Part shown: piece after piece, positions 1-8,667 of the stretch
Layout of the letters: each line of letters starts with the position of its first letter
How positions within the stretch are numbered: the first letter of the stretch is position 1
Source of the DNA: Ornithinimicrobium ciconiae
GTDB lineage: Bacteria > Actinomycetota > Actinomycetes > Actinomycetales > Dermatophilaceae
Assembly: GCF_007197575.1 (NCBI RefSeq)
Contig: NZ_CP041616.1
Location: forward strand, 2,666,001 to 2,730,000
Reading direction: 5' to 3'
Length of the DNA: 64,000 nt
Position numbers and translations under genes: made by a program
The notes under the pieces: model-generated
Databases searched by the model: none
Told to the model about the DNA's origin: nothing
What the model saw: the letters and a program-made list of their open reading frames with translations, nothing else

Positions 1-41
1 ACGGCTCGCCGCAACTGCCGCATTTTGTGCACACCCATCAG

Positions 42-47
42 TAGGGT
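42..47 (+). promoter_or_regulatory. Probable -10 box of gluA (leaderless)
   Basis: TAGGGT lies six bases before the gluA ATG and matches the actinobacterial TANNNT -10 pattern. The transcript would start at or next to the start codon. There is no clear -35 box within the few bases available upstream. Confidence 0.45.
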
Positions 48-53
48 GCCTGC

Positions 54-827
54 ATGAGCGAAGACGCTACCGGGTTTCCCGAGCCCAGCACCGAACCGCT
101 GGTGGTGCTCCAGGACGTCAATAAGCACTTCGGCGATCTGCATGTGCTCCAGGACATCAACCTGACGGTCCACCGGGGCGAGGTCGTCGTCGTGATCGGG
201 CCCTCGGGCTCGGGCAAGTCGACCCTGTGCCGCACCATCAACCGCCTCGAGACCTACGAGTCCGGCTCCATCACGATCGGTGGTGAGACGCTCCCCGAGG
301 AGGGCAAGGCACTCGCCAAGCTCCGGGCCGACGTCGGCATGGTCTTCCAGTCCTTCAACCTGTTCGCCCACAAGACGATCCTCGAGAACGTCACCCTGGG
401 GCCGACCAAGGTGCGCGGGACCAACAAGGCCGACGCCAAGAAGCGTGCCATGGAGCTCCTGGACCGGGTGGGGGTCGCTCACCAGGCGGCCAAGTACCCA
501 GCGCAGCTCTCCGGCGGCCAGCAGCAGCGCGTGGCCATCGCTCGGTCCCTGGCGATGGAGCCGACCGTCATGCTCTTTGACGAGCCGACCTCGGCCCTCG
601 ACCCCGAGATGATCAACGAGGTCCTGGACGTCATGGTCCAGCTGGCCCAGTCGGGCATGACGATGATCGTGGTGACCCACGAGATGGGCTTCGCTCGCAA
701 GGCAGCCGACCGCGTGGTCTTCATGGCCGACGGCGCCATCCTCGAGCAGAACACCCCCGAAGAGTTCTTCACCAACCCGCAGACCGATCGCGCCAAGGAC
801 TTCCTCGGCAAGATCCTGACCCACTGA
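54..827 (+). CDS. gluA: Glutamate-type amino-acid ABC transporter ATP-binding protein
   Basis: This is the cytoplasmic ATPase that powers a polar amino-acid importer; by family and gene order the substrate is probably glutamate or a related acidic amino acid. Visible motifs are Walker [10 protein letters not shown] at residues 49-57, the signature LSGGQQQ near 152-158 and Walker B VMLFDEP near 172-178, followed by the switch histidine in VTHEMGF. The 257 residues are usual for the family. The first 17 residues are a short nonconserved lead. It is first in gluA-gluB-gluC-gluD, and gluB starts 36 bp after its stop. The ATG follows a TANNNT box by six bases, which suggests a leaderless mRNA. The exact substrate is inferred from gene order. 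Confidence 0.93.
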   Translation: MSEDATGFPEPSTEPLVVLQDVNKHFGDLHVLQDINLTVHRGEVVVVIGPSGSGKSTLCRTINRLETYESGSITIGGETLPEEGKALAKLRADVGMVFQSFNLFAHKTILENVTLGPTKVRGTNKADAKKRAMELLDRVGVAHQAAKYPAQLSGGQQQRVAIARSLAMEPTVMLFDEPTSALDPEMINEVLDVMVQLAQSGMTMIVVTHEMGFARKAADRVVFMADGAILEQNTPEEFFTNPQTDRAKDFLGKILTH

Positions 828-863
828 CTGCAGTCCGTGACCCCAACTAAGGAGATTCACACG

Positions 864-1676
864 ATGAAGCACACCACTTTCCGCATGGCGGTCGCTCTCG
901 CGGCCGGCGCCCTGGTCCTCACTGCCTGTGGCGGTGGCGATGACGAGGACGGCATCACCATCGGCGTCAAGATCGACCAGCCCGGCATGGGCGTCCAGGA
1001 TGGCGACACCTTCTCCGGCATGGACACCGACATCGCGCGGCACGTGGCGGAGAAGCTCGGCTACAGCGAGGACCAGATCAGCTTCAAGGAGTCGGTCTCC
1101 GCCCAGCGCGAGACCATGCTGGACACGGGCCAGGTCGACATGATCGTGGCGACCTACTCGATCACGGACTCGCGCAAGGAGACCGTGCAGTTCGCCGGCC
1201 CCTACTTCGTGGCCGGCCAGGACCTCCTGGTCGGGGTCGACAGTGGCATCACCGGGCCGGCAGACCTGGAGGGCAAGCTGCTCTGCTCGGTGGCCGGTTC
1301 CACCTCGGCGGAGAACGTCAAGGAGGACTACCCCGACGTCCAGCTGCAGGAGTACGCCAGCTACTCCGAGTGTGTCGAGCAGGTCGCCAACGGCACGCTG
1401 GACGCGCTCACCACTGATGACACCATCCTGGCCGGTTTCGCGGCCCAGGAGGCCTACGCCGGCAAGCTGGTCGTCGCCGGTGAGACCTTCAGCACCGAGA
1501 ACTACGGGATCGGCCTCAACAAGGAGGACGACCGGTGCGAGGAGATCAACGAGATCATCACCGAGATGTGGGATGACGGCACGATGGACGAGATCATCCA
1601 GAAGTACCTCGGCCCGGCCAACTACACGCCCAACGCGGACACCAACCCGCCGGAGGCGGGCGGCAACTGCGCCTGA
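864..1676 (+). CDS. gluB: Glutamate-type ABC transporter substrate-binding lipoprotein
   Basis: This is the extracellular binding protein that delivers substrate to the GluCD permease, with a predicted length of 270 residues. A positively charged start and hydrophobic segment lead to the lipobox LTAC with Cys22, followed by an acidic linker. Typical SBP_bac_3 landmarks follow, including FSGMDTDIARHVAEKLGY and the hinge segment DMIVATYSITDSRKE. The ATG at 864 is chosen because AAGGAG lies nine bases upstream and it begins the signal peptide; an in-frame GTG at 837 would add nine residues with no homology value. A strong hairpin follows the stop codon and may limit read-through into the permease genes. 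Confidence 0.92.
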   Translation: MKHTTFRMAVALAAGALVLTACGGGDDEDGITIGVKIDQPGMGVQDGDTFSGMDTDIARHVAEKLGYSEDQISFKESVSAQRETMLDTGQVDMIVATYSITDSRKETVQFAGPYFVAGQDLLVGVDSGITGPADLEGKLLCSVAGSTSAENVKEDYPDVQLQEYASYSECVEQVANGTLDALTTDDTILAGFAAQEAYAGKLVVAGETFSTENYGIGLNKEDDRCEEINEIITEMWDDGTMDEIIQKYLGPANYTPNADTNPPEAGGNCA

Positions 1677-1688
1677 GCGCCGGCCTGA

Positions 1689-1730
1689 CCGGTCGGCATA
1701 CCCTCCCCACACGGTGGGTATGCCGACCGG
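1689..1730 (+). other. Intercistronic hairpin between gluB and gluC
   Basis: There is a perfect 15-bp inverted repeat with arms 1689-1703 and 1716-1730 and a 12-base loop. There is no T-run after it. A stem here can protect the 3' end of the gluB message or attenuate gluCD, so the binding protein would be made in excess. That use is common in binding-protein operons; here it is inference. Confidence 0.6.
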
Positions 1731-1766
1731 CACCGGACCACAAACCCCCTCACTCCCGGGAGTCCC

Positions 1767-2447
1767 ATGCTTGAGCTGATCGAGGAATACGAGTTCGTCG
1801 CAGCGTTCTGGATGACCCTCAAGTTGGCTGCCTACTCGGCGTTCTACTCACTCATCCTCGGGACGGTGCTGGCGGTCATGCGCGTCTCGCCGGTGCGCAT
1901 CTTCCAGTGGCTGGGGTCCTCCTACGTCACGCTGGTCCGCAACACGCCCCTGACCCTGATCGTGGTCTTCTGCAGCCTGGCGCTCTACGGTCAACTGGGG
2001 ATCACGCTCGCTGATCGGGAGTCCGCCAGCTTCCTGGTCGACAACAACATCCGGCTCGCGATCCTCGGCCTGAGCGCCTACCACGCGGCCTTCGTGTGCG
2101 AGGCGCTGCGCAGTGGCGTCAACACCATCCCCCTCGGCCAGGCAGAGGCAGCCCGGTCCATCGGGCTGACCTTCACCCAGAGCCTGCGACAGGTCATCAT
2201 GCCCCAGGCCTTCCGCGGGGCGGTCACTCCGTTGGGCAACGTGCTCATCGCCCTTATCAAGAACACCACGGTCGTGGCAGCCATCGGCGTTGCTGAGATC
2301 GCCTACCGGATGAAGGCGGTGGCCGAGTTCCGACCGGACCTGCTGATGCTCGGTTTTGCCGTCGTGGCGATCGGCTTCGTGATCCTGACACTCCCGCTGG
2401 GCATCTTGACCAGCTATCTCTCCGGCCGACTGGCGGTGAAGCGATGA
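1767..2447 (+). CDS. gluC: Glutamate-type ABC transporter permease subunit
   Basis: This is an integral membrane permease of the HisM/GlnP family with 226 residues. The sequence shows about five hydrophobic spans and the cytoplasmic EAA coupling loop (residues SIGLTFTQSLRQVIMPQAF), which docks on the GluA ATPase. The start has GGGAG five bases upstream of the ATG. It pairs with the next gene as a heterodimeric channel, and the two genes overlap by four bases (ATGA), indicating translational coupling. No unusual features. Confidence 0.92.
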   Translation: MLELIEEYEFVAAFWMTLKLAAYSAFYSLILGTVLAVMRVSPVRIFQWLGSSYVTLVRNTPLTLIVVFCSLALYGQLGITLADRESASFLVDNNIRLAILGLSAYHAAFVCEALRSGVNTIPLGQAEAARSIGLTFTQSLRQVIMPQAFRGAVTPLGNVLIALIKNTTVVAAIGVAEIAYRMKAVAEFRPDLLMLGFAVVAIGFVILTLPLGILTSYLSGRLAVKR

Positions 2448-3355
2448 CTGACACAACACGCGTCCTGTTCGACGCCCCAGGCCCCAAGGCCCGCATGCGC
2501 TACCGCCTCATGGCGGTGGTGGGCATCCTGCTGCTGGCAGCCATCCTGTATGTCGTCTACGACCGGCTCGCGGACAAGGGCCAGTTGGAAGCGGCGCGCT
2601 GGGACTGGGTGCTGGGTGCCAGTGCCTGGAAGAACTACCTGATCCCCGGCATCATCGACACCCTCCGCGCAGCCGCGATTGCCATCGTGTGCGCCAGTGT
2701 CCTCGCGCTGGCCCTGGCCATGGCGCGGATGTCGGACAACCGGGTGCTGCGTTGGCTGGCCGGCATGATGGTGGAGTTCTTCCGCGCGGTTCCCGTGCTG
2801 GTGATGATGCTGTTCATCTTCTACTTCCTGGCCCACCGTGGCTGGTTCCCGAGCAGCATCAACCCCCTCATCGGCGTGGTCGTGGGCCTCACGCTCTACA
2901 ACTCCGCCGTGCTCTGCGAAGTGATCCGCAACGGCGTGGCGTCACTGCCCTCCGGCCAGCGCGAGGCCGGCTTGGCCATCGGTCTGTCACCGAGTCAGAC
3001 GCGCCGCACCATCTTGATCCCCCAGTCCTTGACGGCGATGCTGCCGACCCTGGTCAGCCAGGTCATCGTCATCACCAAGGACACGGCGCTGGGCTACATC
3101 ATCCTCTACCCCGAGCTGCTCACCCGGGCCCGCAACCTCGGCTCGCTGGAGTCGGCGACACTGCCGGCCTATGTCGTGGTCGCAGTCCTGTTCATCCTGC
3201 TCAACTACGCCCTCAGCAAGCTGGCCGAGTGGATCGAGAACCGGCAGCGCCGCCGGGCCCGGTCCGCAGGCAAGGTTGGCAGCGCCAACGAGCCCCCACC
3301 TGTCGCGCCCATCCCGGCGCCATCTGGGGCTGGCGGCGGTGGCGCGGTCGGGTAG
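2444..3355 (+). CDS. gluD: Glutamate-type ABC transporter permease subunit
   Basis: This is the second membrane subunit of the importer, 303 residues, starting inside the gluC stop codon. It has hydrophobic spans through residue ~265 and an EAA loop around LAIGLSPSQTRRTILIPQ. A charged and then Pro/Gly/Ala-rich cytoplasmic tail (residues ~265-303) is longer than in GluC and is likely disordered. It is last in the operon and is followed within 15 bp by a bidirectional terminator. Confidence 0.92.
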   Translation: MTDTTRVLFDAPGPKARMRYRLMAVVGILLLAAILYVVYDRLADKGQLEAARWDWVLGASAWKNYLIPGIIDTLRAAAIAIVCASVLALALAMARMSDNRVLRWLAGMMVEFFRAVPVLVMMLFIFYFLAHRGWFPSSINPLIGVVVGLTLYNSAVLCEVIRNGVASLPSGQREAGLAIGLSPSQTRRTILIPQSLTAMLPTLVSQVIVITKDTALGYIILYPELLTRARNLGSLESATLPAYVVVAVLFILLNYALSKLAEWIENRQRRRARSAGKVGSANEPPPVAPIPAPSGAGGGGAVG

Positions 3356-3369
3356 TCCCGCCGATAGCA

Positions 3370-3403
3370 AATGGCCCGGATCTCGCGAGAGATCCGGGCC
3401 ATT
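3370..3403. terminator. Bidirectional rho-independent terminator
   Basis: There is a perfect 15-bp stem (3370-3384 with 3389-3403) and a GCGA tetraloop. The plus-strand 3' side runs into TTTT and the minus-strand side into TTTGC. It lies between convergent gluD and tRNA-Asn and can end both transcripts. Confidence 0.85.
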
Positions 3404-3411
3404 TTCGTGTG

Positions 3412-3484
3412 CTCCCCCGGTTGGACTCGAACCAACAACCTGCCGGTTAACAGCCGGCTGCTCTGCCAATTGAGCTACAGGGGA
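3412..3484 (-). tRNA. tRNA-Asn (anticodon GTT)
   Basis: The 73-nt sequence folds as a cloverleaf on the minus strand. The acceptor arm pairs TCCCCTG with CGGGGGA (one G-U pair) with discriminator G. The anticodon loop is CTGTTAA closed by GCCGG/CCGGC, and the T loop contains GGTTCGAGTCC. CCA is not encoded. There is no integrase or att duplication nearby, so it is not being used as an integration site here. Confidence 0.97.
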
Positions 3485-3524
3485 ATGTGCACACCCTAGA
3501 AGGTGGCAGCGAGGAGAGACTCTA

Positions 3525-4055
3525 TCACGCGGTCAGGGGTGGCAAGCCACTCTGGTCACGCAGGGTGGCTCGTGCCACAGCCACCTGCTCAGCAAGCTCG
3601 ACATCGTCGCTGCGGACCCCACGCCCGGGGACCACCTGGTCCACGAGCTCGCGCGTCGCGAGGTCCTTGCGGATCGCCACCCGGGTCTTGCGCCCCGGCC
3701 CCAGGTCGACCTCGCGCACGAGCACGACACTGGACTGCACCCTGTCCCGGAAGGCGTCGGTGAAGATGTGCGTCCCCGAACCGGTGAACTGCCACCGCGT
3801 GGGAGTGCCGCCCTCGATCCAGGTCACCCGCAGGATGTCCTGCTCGGGGTCCCACGTGCCGCCGTCGACGTCGAGCCAGGGTCGTGACTCCTGCACTTCC
3901 CCGGCGTCGCTGACCACCGTGACGCGGGTGCGGCAGGCCAGCACCCACCGTCCGGTGAGCTCGTCGACCTTCGCCGCGATCAGTTTGTCCCCGTCAGGCA
4001 CCCCGGCCTCCCGGATCGCTTCGGGTGGACCTTCGCTCTTCTTGCCCCACGCCAT
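3525..4055 (-). CDS. Conserved hypothetical protein downstream of dnaG
   Basis: This is a 176-residue soluble protein that I do not assign to a characterised family. It starts MAWGKKSEGPPEAIREAG and is rich in beta-forming segments (TGRWVLACRTRVTVVS, TRWQFTGSGTHIFTDAF), with a helical C-terminus. It has no signal peptide or membrane span. It begins six bases after the dnaG stop on the same strand, so it is probably cotranscribed with primase. A small gene in this position is common in actinobacteria, but its role is not known to me. The start has GGAGTGAGG upstream of the ATG. Confidence 0.75.
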   Translation of the reverse strand: MAWGKKSEGPPEAIREAGVPDGDKLIAAKVDELTGRWVLACRTRVTVVSDAGEVQESRPWLDVDGGTWDPEQDILRVTWIEGGTPTRWQFTGSGTHIFTDAFRDRVQSSVVLVREVDLGPGRKTRVAIRKDLATRELVDQVVPGRGVRSDDVELAEQVAVARATLRDQSGLPPLTA

Positions 4056-4061
4056 GACGCC

Positions 4062-6098
4062 TCACTCCATCCCGGCACGCAGGCGTGCCCGCTCGCGATA
4101 CAACATGGTCAGCTCCTCGTTCTTGGCACGCTCTTCCGGACTCCCCGGCTCAGCGCGCTGCAGGGCGCTGAGGGCATCAGAGATGCGCCGCGCGACCCCA
4201 GCCTCCACCACCCTGCTCACCAGGGACTCGACATAGCGCTGGGGCGGCTGGCCGGTGCCGGCATCGAGCCGCACGGGCAGCGTGGCGACGGCCAGCTCAT
4301 GGACCAGTGGCCGCGCAGCCTCACTGGTCGCCGTAGACACTGCTGCAGCCCAGCCCTGGCTGCTCATGGTGCGCGCTGCGGCCAATCCACCACCGGAGCG
4401 CACACCCTCCAGAACCGCCCGGTGAGCCGGTGCCCGCATCCCGTCTGACGGCAGCTGCGTCAGCGCTTCGGGTGCGACGGTGCCGGGATACTGCAGGACG
4501 ACCTGGAGCAACTGGCGCTCGGCAGAGACCAAGGGGTCCCGCAGATCAGGACGAGGCAGCCGCTGCTGCTCCGGGGGGCCATCCTCCGGTGGGCCGTCGT
4601 AGGGCGGGCCATCCTCGGGTGGGCCGTCATACTGCGGACCATCCTGCGGTGGACCTGGGTGAGGCGGGCCGGCGTGCTGCGGTGCCCAGCCATTCTGACC
4701 GCCGGGTCGCTGCGGCGAGGCACCACGGGGGCCGCTCCGGCCCTGAGACGAGCGTCCGGCACGGGCGGCCTCTGAACCGACCCGTTCGACCGGCATGCCG
4801 AGCCAGCCTGCGACGGTGCGGACATACTCCGGTCGTAGCGCAGGGTCCCGGATCCCCGCCAGGATGGGTGCTGCGGCGCGCATCGCCGAGACCCGCTCCT
4901 CGGCACGGTCCAGGTCATAGGGGGCGATGGTCGACCGGATGGCGAACTCAAACAGTGGCACCGCGTCCTCGATCAACTCACGGACCGGCTCGTCACCGCC
5001 CGACAGTCGCAGGTCGTTGGGATCCTGCCCTGCTGGTGCCACCGCCACATAGGACTGGCTGGCCCAGCGCTGGTCCTCGCGGAACGCACGCATCGCCGCC
5101 TTCTGGCCGGCCGCGTCGCCGTCAAAGGTGAAGATGACGCGAGCTGGCGACAGTCCTGCCTCGTCGCGCAGGATGCGCCGGAGCATCTTGATGTGGTCGA
5201 CTCCAAAGGCTGTCCCGCAGGTGGCCACTGCGGTGTCCACGCCCGCCAGGTGGCAGGCCATCACGTCGGTGTAACCCTCCACGACCACGGCCCGGCGCTG
5301 CTCGGCCATCGGCTTCTTGGCCAGGTCGAGTCCATAGAGCACCGAGGTCTTCCGATAGATCGGGGTCTCGGAGGTGTTGAGATACTTGGCCTGGATGCGG
5401 TCGTCCTCGAAGATCCGCCGGGCACCAAAGCCCACCGTGTCACCGGTGATGTCCCGGATCGGCCAGAGCACCCGCCCGCGGAACCGGTCATAGAGCCCAC
5501 GGCTGCTCCGCCCGGACAGTCCGGCGATGACCAGCTCGTCGTCGGTGAACTCCTTGGCCCGGAGGTGGCGGGTCAGCGCCTCACCGGACTGGGGTGCATA
5601 TCCCACCTGGAAGCGGGCCGCGTCGTCGAGCCCGAAGCCCTTGGCCAGGAGGAAGTCCCGCGCGGTCTGTCCCTCGGGGCTCTCCGCGAAGGCGGAGGCA
5701 TAGAACTCGGCAGCAGCCCGGTGGGCCTCGACCAGCCTCGCCCGTCGCCCGAGGCCACCCTCGCCGTCGCGACGACCACGCCCGCCCGTGCCCTCGGCAT
5801 ACCTCAGCTCCATCCCGAGCTTGCCGGCGAGCCGCTCCACGGCCTCGGCAAAGGTCAGGTGGTCGATCTTCATCACGAAGGAGATGACGTCCCCACCCTC
5901 GCCACAGCCGAAGCAGTGCCAGGCACCGACGGCGGGCCGGATGTTGAAGCTGGGGGTCTTCTCGTCGTGGAACGGGCACAGTCCCTTGAGGGAGCCGGTG
6001 CCGCCGGGTCGCAGGGTGACGTGCTCGCGCACGACGTCCTCGATGGACGTGCGTTCCTTGACGGTCTGCACGTCCTCAGGCCTGATCAGTCCGGCCAC
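4062..6098 (-). CDS. dnaG: DNA primase
   Basis: DnaG makes RNA primers at the replication fork and is recruited by the DnaB helicase. The CHC2 zinc ribbon is complete (Cys41, His44, Cys62, Cys65). The catalytic core follows, with TOPRIM residues Glu274 in VVVEGYTD and Asp326/Asp328 in FTFDGD. The helicase-interacting C-terminal domain spans residues ~520-678. Between core and C-terminus, residues ~445-515 form a low-complexity linker with repeats of GPPEDGPPYD type, encoded by degenerate DNA repeats around 4570-4680; this is longer than in model primases. The ATG is preceded by AAGGAGGG. Total length is 678 residues. Confidence 0.97.
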   Translation of the reverse strand: MAGLIRPEDVQTVKERTSIEDVVREHVTLRPGGTGSLKGLCPFHDEKTPSFNIRPAVGAWHCFGCGEGGDVISFVMKIDHLTFAEAVERLAGKLGMELRYAEGTGGRGRRDGEGGLGRRARLVEAHRAAAEFYASAFAESPEGQTARDFLLAKGFGLDDAARFQVGYAPQSGEALTRHLRAKEFTDDELVIAGLSGRSSRGLYDRFRGRVLWPIRDITGDTVGFGARRIFEDDRIQAKYLNTSETPIYRKTSVLYGLDLAKKPMAEQRRAVVVEGYTDVMACHLAGVDTAVATCGTAFGVDHIKMLRRILRDEAGLSPARVIFTFDGDAAGQKAAMRAFREDQRWASQSYVAVAPAGQDPNDLRLSGGDEPVRELIEDAVPLFEFAIRSTIAPYDLDRAEERVSAMRAAAPILAGIRDPALRPEYVRTVAGWLGMPVERVGSEAARAGRSSQGRSGPRGASPQRPGGQNGWAPQHAGPPHPGPPQDGPQYDGPPEDGPPYDGPPEDGPPEQQRLPRPDLRDPLVSAERQLLQVVLQYPGTVAPEALTQLPSDGMRAPAHRAVLEGVRSGGGLAAARTMSSQGWAAAVSTATSEAARPLVHELAVATLPVRLDAGTGQPPQRYVESLVSRVVEAGVARRISDALSALQRAEPGSPEERAKNEELTMLYRERARLRAGME

Positions 6099-6130
6099 CG
6101 ACCCTCCTTCGCGGTTGCCGTGAGTCTAGG

Positions 6131-6154
6131 CGGTGGGGCCGTCATCCCCCGCCG
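6131..6154 (-). terminator. Possible terminator of the hydrolase gene
   Basis: A short G/C stem pairs 6131-6138 with 6147-6154 (one G-T pair) about 25 bases after the stop of the 6177-7202 gene. No clear T-run follows, so this is a weak call. Confidence 0.3.
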
Positions 6155-6176
6155 AGAGGACACAGCCCCCACCGGC

Positions 6177-7202
6177 TCAGTCCAGGAAGGCACGCACGTC
6201 GGCGACGAACCGCTCCGGGTGCTCCAGGTGTGGGCTGTGGCCGCAGTCCTCATAGACGATCTCGGTGAACTCACCCGCGCCCTCGAGCACCGTGCGGAGC
6301 TGGCTGACCATCGGCTGGGTCGGGCAGGTCTCCTCCCCGGGATAGCCGGGGATGGCACCGAGCTTGCCGAGCTGAGCCAGATCGAACATCGAGGTGTCAG
6401 AGACGATCTGGTCGTCCGCGCCCCGGATCCAGAGCACCGGCGGGGCCGGGTCGAGGTCGGCGAAGGAGCCCTGGTTGAGGTACTTCGGCGACAGCGCGTT
6501 GTTGGTGCCCGTCGTGCCCGGCCCCAGTCCCGGCCAGTTCTGCGAGGTCGTGCTGTCACCGGGGTAGATGTCGTCGCCGAGCGTCGTGTCGAGCATGCCG
6601 TCCAGATAGCGTTGCTCTGTCTCGCGATCGAAGGTGAACCCCGGCTTCACATAAAAGTTGCGCAGGGTGGTCACGGGGCTGGCCGGGTCATCTCCGCGGT
6701 CGCCCTCGGCCAGACGCTTGCAGAAGTCCGGGTTGGCGGTCCCGCCACCGGTGCCGGCGAAGTCCTCGGAGGTGGGGGTGCCGTCAAGCCCGTGAGTGCC
6801 CCCGAAGCCGTAGGGCGAGCCCCCCGCCTCCAGGATCAGTCGCCGCACGCGGTGGGGGTGGTCGATCGCGAGCTGCAGCACGATGTTGCCGCCCGCGGAC
6901 CAGCCGAGCAGGTCGACGGGTTCGGTGATCTCGAGGGCGTCGAGCAGGGCGACCACGTCGTCGGAGAAGTCGGCCATGCCGCGGGTCGCGTCGATGGTCT
7001 TGCGCTCCGACCCGCCATAGCCGCGGTAGTCGGGCGCGATGATGCGGTAGGTGTCGGACAGCTCCTCGATCAGGGCGTCGAAAAAGACCGAGGAACTGAC
7101 ATTGCCGTGCACCAGCACCAGCACCGGCGCACTCGGGTCACCGGCCTCTCGCACGAAGGTGTTGAGGCGGGACGTCTGGACCAGGCGGGTCGAGGTCTTC
7201 AT
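6177..7202 (-). CDS. Alpha/beta hydrolase
   Basis: This is a 341-residue cytosolic alpha/beta-hydrolase-fold enzyme of unknown substrate. Residues 31-34 give the oxyanion-loop HG motif and Ser102 in GWSAGG is the predicted nucleophile. The catalytic His is in the C-terminal segment DCGHSPHLEHP, and an Asp in IRGADDQIVSD is a reasonable third residue. An insert of about 100 residues after the nucleophile forms a lid domain. The ATG at 7202 is preferred over upstream in-frame starts because it begins the conserved fold. It is divergent from the LigD-type gene with only 64 bp between them. The fold is clear and the reaction is not. Confidence 0.85.
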   Translation of the reverse strand: MKTSTRLVQTSRLNTFVREAGDPSAPVLVLVHGNVSSSVFFDALIEELSDTYRIIAPDYRGYGGSERKTIDATRGMADFSDDVVALLDALEITEPVDLLGWSAGGNIVLQLAIDHPHRVRRLILEAGGSPYGFGGTHGLDGTPTSEDFAGTGGGTANPDFCKRLAEGDRGDDPASPVTTLRNFYVKPGFTFDRETEQRYLDGMLDTTLGDDIYPGDSTTSQNWPGLGPGTTGTNNALSPKYLNQGSFADLDPAPPVLWIRGADDQIVSDTSMFDLAQLGKLGAIPGYPGEETCPTQPMVSQLRTVLEGAGEFTEIVYEDCGHSPHLEHPERFVADVRAFLD

Positions 7203-7266
7203 GGTCCTGATCCTGGCACGGGGGCCTTCGGCACTCGACCGTGGGCACAGCGCGTGCGCATGGTGA

Positions 7267-8244
7267 ATGATCGGGGGCATGGCTGCGTCGAAGTCACCCG
7301 CGATCGAGCTCGAGGTCGGCGAGCGCACCGTGCGCCTGTCCAACCCGGACCGCGTCTACTTCCCCGAGGGTGGCCACACCAAGCTCGACCTGGCCAACTA
7401 CTACCTGTCCGTGGGCGACGGCATCGTCAGCGCGCTGCGCGAACGGCCTTGTATGCTGCACCGCTTCCCTGAGGGCATCACCGGTGAGAAGGTGCACCAG
7501 AAGCGGCTGCCACGTGGTGCGCCGGACTGGGTGGAGACCGCGCACGTCACCTTCCCGAGGTGGAACCGCACTGCCGACGAGCTGTGCGTCACCGAGCTGG
7601 CCAGCGTCATCTGGGCGGTGCAGATGTCGACCGTGGAGTTCCACCCGTGGAACAGCCGCCGTGCCGACGTGGAGCGGCCCGACGAATGGCGGATCGACCT
7701 GGACCCGGGTGAGCAGTGCGACTTCGCGACGGTGCAGCGGGTGGCGGGCGTCGCGCAGGAGGTGCTGGACGAGCTCGGCGCGACGGGGTGGCCCAAGACC
7801 AGCGGCAGCAAGGGCCTGCACGTCTATGTGCGGATCGCCCCGGACCACGGCTTCGAAGAGGTGCGCCGGGCAGCGCTCGCCTTTGCGCGCGAGGTGGAGC
7901 GCCGCACAGAGGACGCGACGACGACCTGGTGGCGCAAGGACCGCGACCCCACCACAGTCTTCGTGGACTACAACCAAAACGCGCGAGATCACACGATCGC
8001 CGCGGCCTATTCGGTCCGTGGGCGGCCCGATGCGCGCGTCTCCGCACCGCTCACCTGGGACGAGGTGCCGGAGGTCGACCCCGCCGACTTCACCATCGTG
8101 ACGATGCCGGACCGCTATGCCGAGGTCGGCGACCTGCACGCGGGCATCGACGACGCGGTCTATGACATCGCTCCGCTGCTGGAGTGGGCCGACCGGGACG
8201 AGGCGCAGGGTGCCGAGCCGGTGCCGGAGCCAGACGAGGAGTGA
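7267..8244 (+). CDS. LigD-type DNA polymerase/primase domain protein
   Basis: This is a stand-alone polymerase domain of the kind found in LigD of bacterial end joining; it adds ribonucleotides or deoxynucleotides at breaks. The catalytic acidic pair is in WRIDLDPGE (Asp144, Asp146), and the nucleotide-binding segment KTSGSKGLHVYVR follows at ~177-190. A C-terminal acidic residue lies in VFVDYNQNARDHTIA. Length is 325 residues without nuclease or ligase domains, and no ku gene is in the window, so any partners are encoded elsewhere. A second in-frame ATG at 7279 gives MAASKSPAIEL and may be the real start. Neither start has a good Shine-Dalgarno sequence. Confidence 0.88.
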   Translation: MIGGMAASKSPAIELEVGERTVRLSNPDRVYFPEGGHTKLDLANYYLSVGDGIVSALRERPCMLHRFPEGITGEKVHQKRLPRGAPDWVETAHVTFPRWNRTADELCVTELASVIWAVQMSTVEFHPWNSRRADVERPDEWRIDLDPGEQCDFATVQRVAGVAQEVLDELGATGWPKTSGSKGLHVYVRIAPDHGFEEVRRAALAFAREVERRTEDATTTWWRKDRDPTTVFVDYNQNARDHTIAAAYSVRGRPDARVSAPLTWDEVPEVDPADFTIVTMPDRYAEVGDLHAGIDDAVYDIAPLLEWADRDEAQGAEPVPEPDEE

Positions 8245-8253
8245 CGTTCGTGC

Positions 8254-8667
8254 CTAGTGCTGGATGTCGATGACCAGACGCCCGGGGTCCTCCAGGTAGG
8301 TCACTGAGAACGGCCGCTCATGATCGACACCCACAAAGAAGTTGAGGTGGGCCTCGTAAGGACCCGCGACGACGGCACCGGTGACGACCGACAGACCGTT
8401 CGTCTCGCCCACCGGCACCGACGTGGGCTGCTCGGAGTCCGCGGGATAGGGAACCCCCACCACGTCCACGACCAGGGTGGCGTCGCCGGGCAGTTCCGGA
8501 GGGTCGAACGCCTGGCCGCCCGGTGGATCCTCGTAGCGGACCATCCACCCGGGTTGCTCCGCCGTCTCCAGGTCGATCACCACGCGGTCGAACCCGTCGT
8601 GAGCGCCGAACCGCACGCCACTGACCAACGCTCCACCACGCTCCGAGAGATGGCTCCAGGTGTCGCG
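8254..8667 (-). pseudogene. Out-of-frame C-terminal AMIN-like domain fragment
   Basis: This reading frame encodes about 125 residues including GVRFGAHDGFDRVVIDL and RLVIDIQH, the typical start and end of the AMIN-like domain found at the C-terminus of actinobacterial lipoproteins. It has only a TTG (8628) as possible start, no ribosome site, and an in-frame stop at 8668-8670. It overlaps the end of the 8577-9959 gene in another frame. The simplest reading is that both are one gene split by an indel between about 8630 and 8670. Restoring one missing base, or removing two, joins LAWPDAT to the AMIN-like domain. Confidence 0.7.

Noticed and set aside
3370..3403. Palindrome as an operator for gluABCD or tRNA-Asn
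   Set aside because: Its GCGA loop, T-runs on both sides and position between convergent genes fit a bidirectional terminator better.
3412..3484. tRNA-Asn as an integration site of a mobile element
   Set aside because: No integrase, no repeated 3' end of the tRNA and no change in composition on either side.
5193..7472. Plus-strand reading frame of ~750 residues across dnaG and the hydrolase
   Set aside because: It spans two real minus-strand genes and shows the mirrored composition expected of an antisense shadow.
7267..8244. Complete NHEJ operon
   Set aside because: Only the LigD-type polymerase domain is present; neither ku nor a ligase domain is in the window.
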